Assembly (NCBI GenBank): GCA_963714375.1
Contig: CAVQOG010000003.1
Coordinates: 372,001-436,000, forward strand
Source: UBA5794 sp963714375
GTDB lineage: Bacteria > Actinomycetota > Acidimicrobiia > Spongiisociales > UBA5794
Length of the DNA stretch: 64,000 nucleotides
Direction: 5' to 3'
This document shows, one piece after another, positions 63,884 through 64,000 of this stretch. The notes under the pieces were generated by a model, which had not been told where the DNA came from, made no database searches, and was given only the letters and a program-made list of their open reading frames with translations. The translations under genes were made by a program, and so were the position numbers. Position 1 is the stretch's first letter. Every line of letters starts with the position of its first letter.

Positions 63884-64000
63884 CTACGGCTGCATTGCGG
63901 CAGCTCCTGCAACCAGCTGCTGCGAGTGTTCTAGGAGATAGTCGGCAAGCCAGTCTTCGTCGATGTGGCCCCACTGTTCATCGAACGGCACGTCAGGCAG
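63884..64000 (-). CDS. partial gene, C-terminal end only
   Basis: The last 38 codons and a TAG stop of a minus-strand gene that runs off the window. The piece reads LPDVPFDEQWGHIDEDWL then an acidic, Leu-rich, Ala-rich end. Too short to assign; the position next to DUF4956 would suit a VTC-type or other envelope gene, but this is a guess. Confidence 0.55.
   Translation of the reverse strand: MPDVPFDEQWGHIDEDWLADYLLEHSQQLVAGAAAMQP

Noticed and set aside
1..64000. tRNA, rRNA or CRISPR arrays
   Set aside because: I found no cloverleaf-like T-loop or acceptor patterns, no rRNA-like stretches and no regularly spaced repeats with unique spacers.

Overview
The window looks like a chromosome segment from a high-GC actinobacterium, most likely a member of the Acidimicrobiia or a close relative. 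This is an inference. It rests on the GC-rich codons and frequent GTG starts, an F420/deazaflavin-type nitroreductase-like gene, an HNH/DUF222 (13E12) gene under an actinobacterial-type LexA box, a MprA-like two-component system, and a BTAD-kinase-STAND-WD40 giant protein. I saw no tRNA, rRNA, CRISPR array or intact insertion sequence.

Layout. 1-6.8 kb: a metal-type ABC ATPase, an MFS transporter, a minus-strand ABC-2 exporter (ATPase and two permeases), and an ECF sigma factor with a membrane partner. 6.9-12.4 kb: a divergent cluster of NnrS-like haem-copper membrane proteins, hemerythrins, a double DUF2249 protein, a DUF59 protein and a COG2345-type regulator, arranged around an AT-rich palindrome; a role in nitric oxide or low-oxygen response is likely. 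12.4-17.4 kb: a double GNAT, a SnoaL-like protein, a lipoprotein, a zinc-ribbon protein, a Ddn-like protein and a cyclase-TPR protein. 17.5-23.3 kb: one giant regulatory/STAND gene broken by about fifteen frame changes, nearly all in its WD40 part. 23.4-31.4 kb: a repeat-containing membrane-anchored protein, a YtcJ-type amidohydrolase lipoprotein, a Zn-protease/RimK/AstE-like operon, CorA, and an MscS channel.

31.4-38.1 kb: a group 3b-type [NiFe] hydrogenase operon (hydB, a cNMP-binding protein, hydG, hydD, hydA, then a maturation protease, hypA and hypC), with an EamA transporter and a DUF6390-like gene diverging from it. A 124-bp tandem duplication across the hydD-hydA junction has shifted the frame and removed the ancestral hydA ATG. 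38.1-48.6 kb: a fused sigma/anti-sigma/exported sensor, a YCII protein, a second YtcJ amidohydrolase, a histidine kinase, an alpha-oxoamine synthase, a Sco1 and PCuAC copper pair, an alpha/beta hydrolase, and the LexA-controlled HNH protein.

48.6-57.7 kb: a gene-poor stretch with a DUF6325-like protein, a 46-residue membrane protein and gene remnants, then a large lipoprotein and a 1226-residue cyclase-ATPase-TPR regulator overlapping a ferredoxin. 57.7-64 kb: a beta-helix-like lipoprotein (DUF4353 type), a phosphodiester glycosidase, an MprA/MprB-like two-component system with three 11-bp spaced CTCAG repeats in its promoter, a DUF4956 membrane protein and the 3' end of a minus-strand gene. 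These last genes plausibly form a cell-envelope module.
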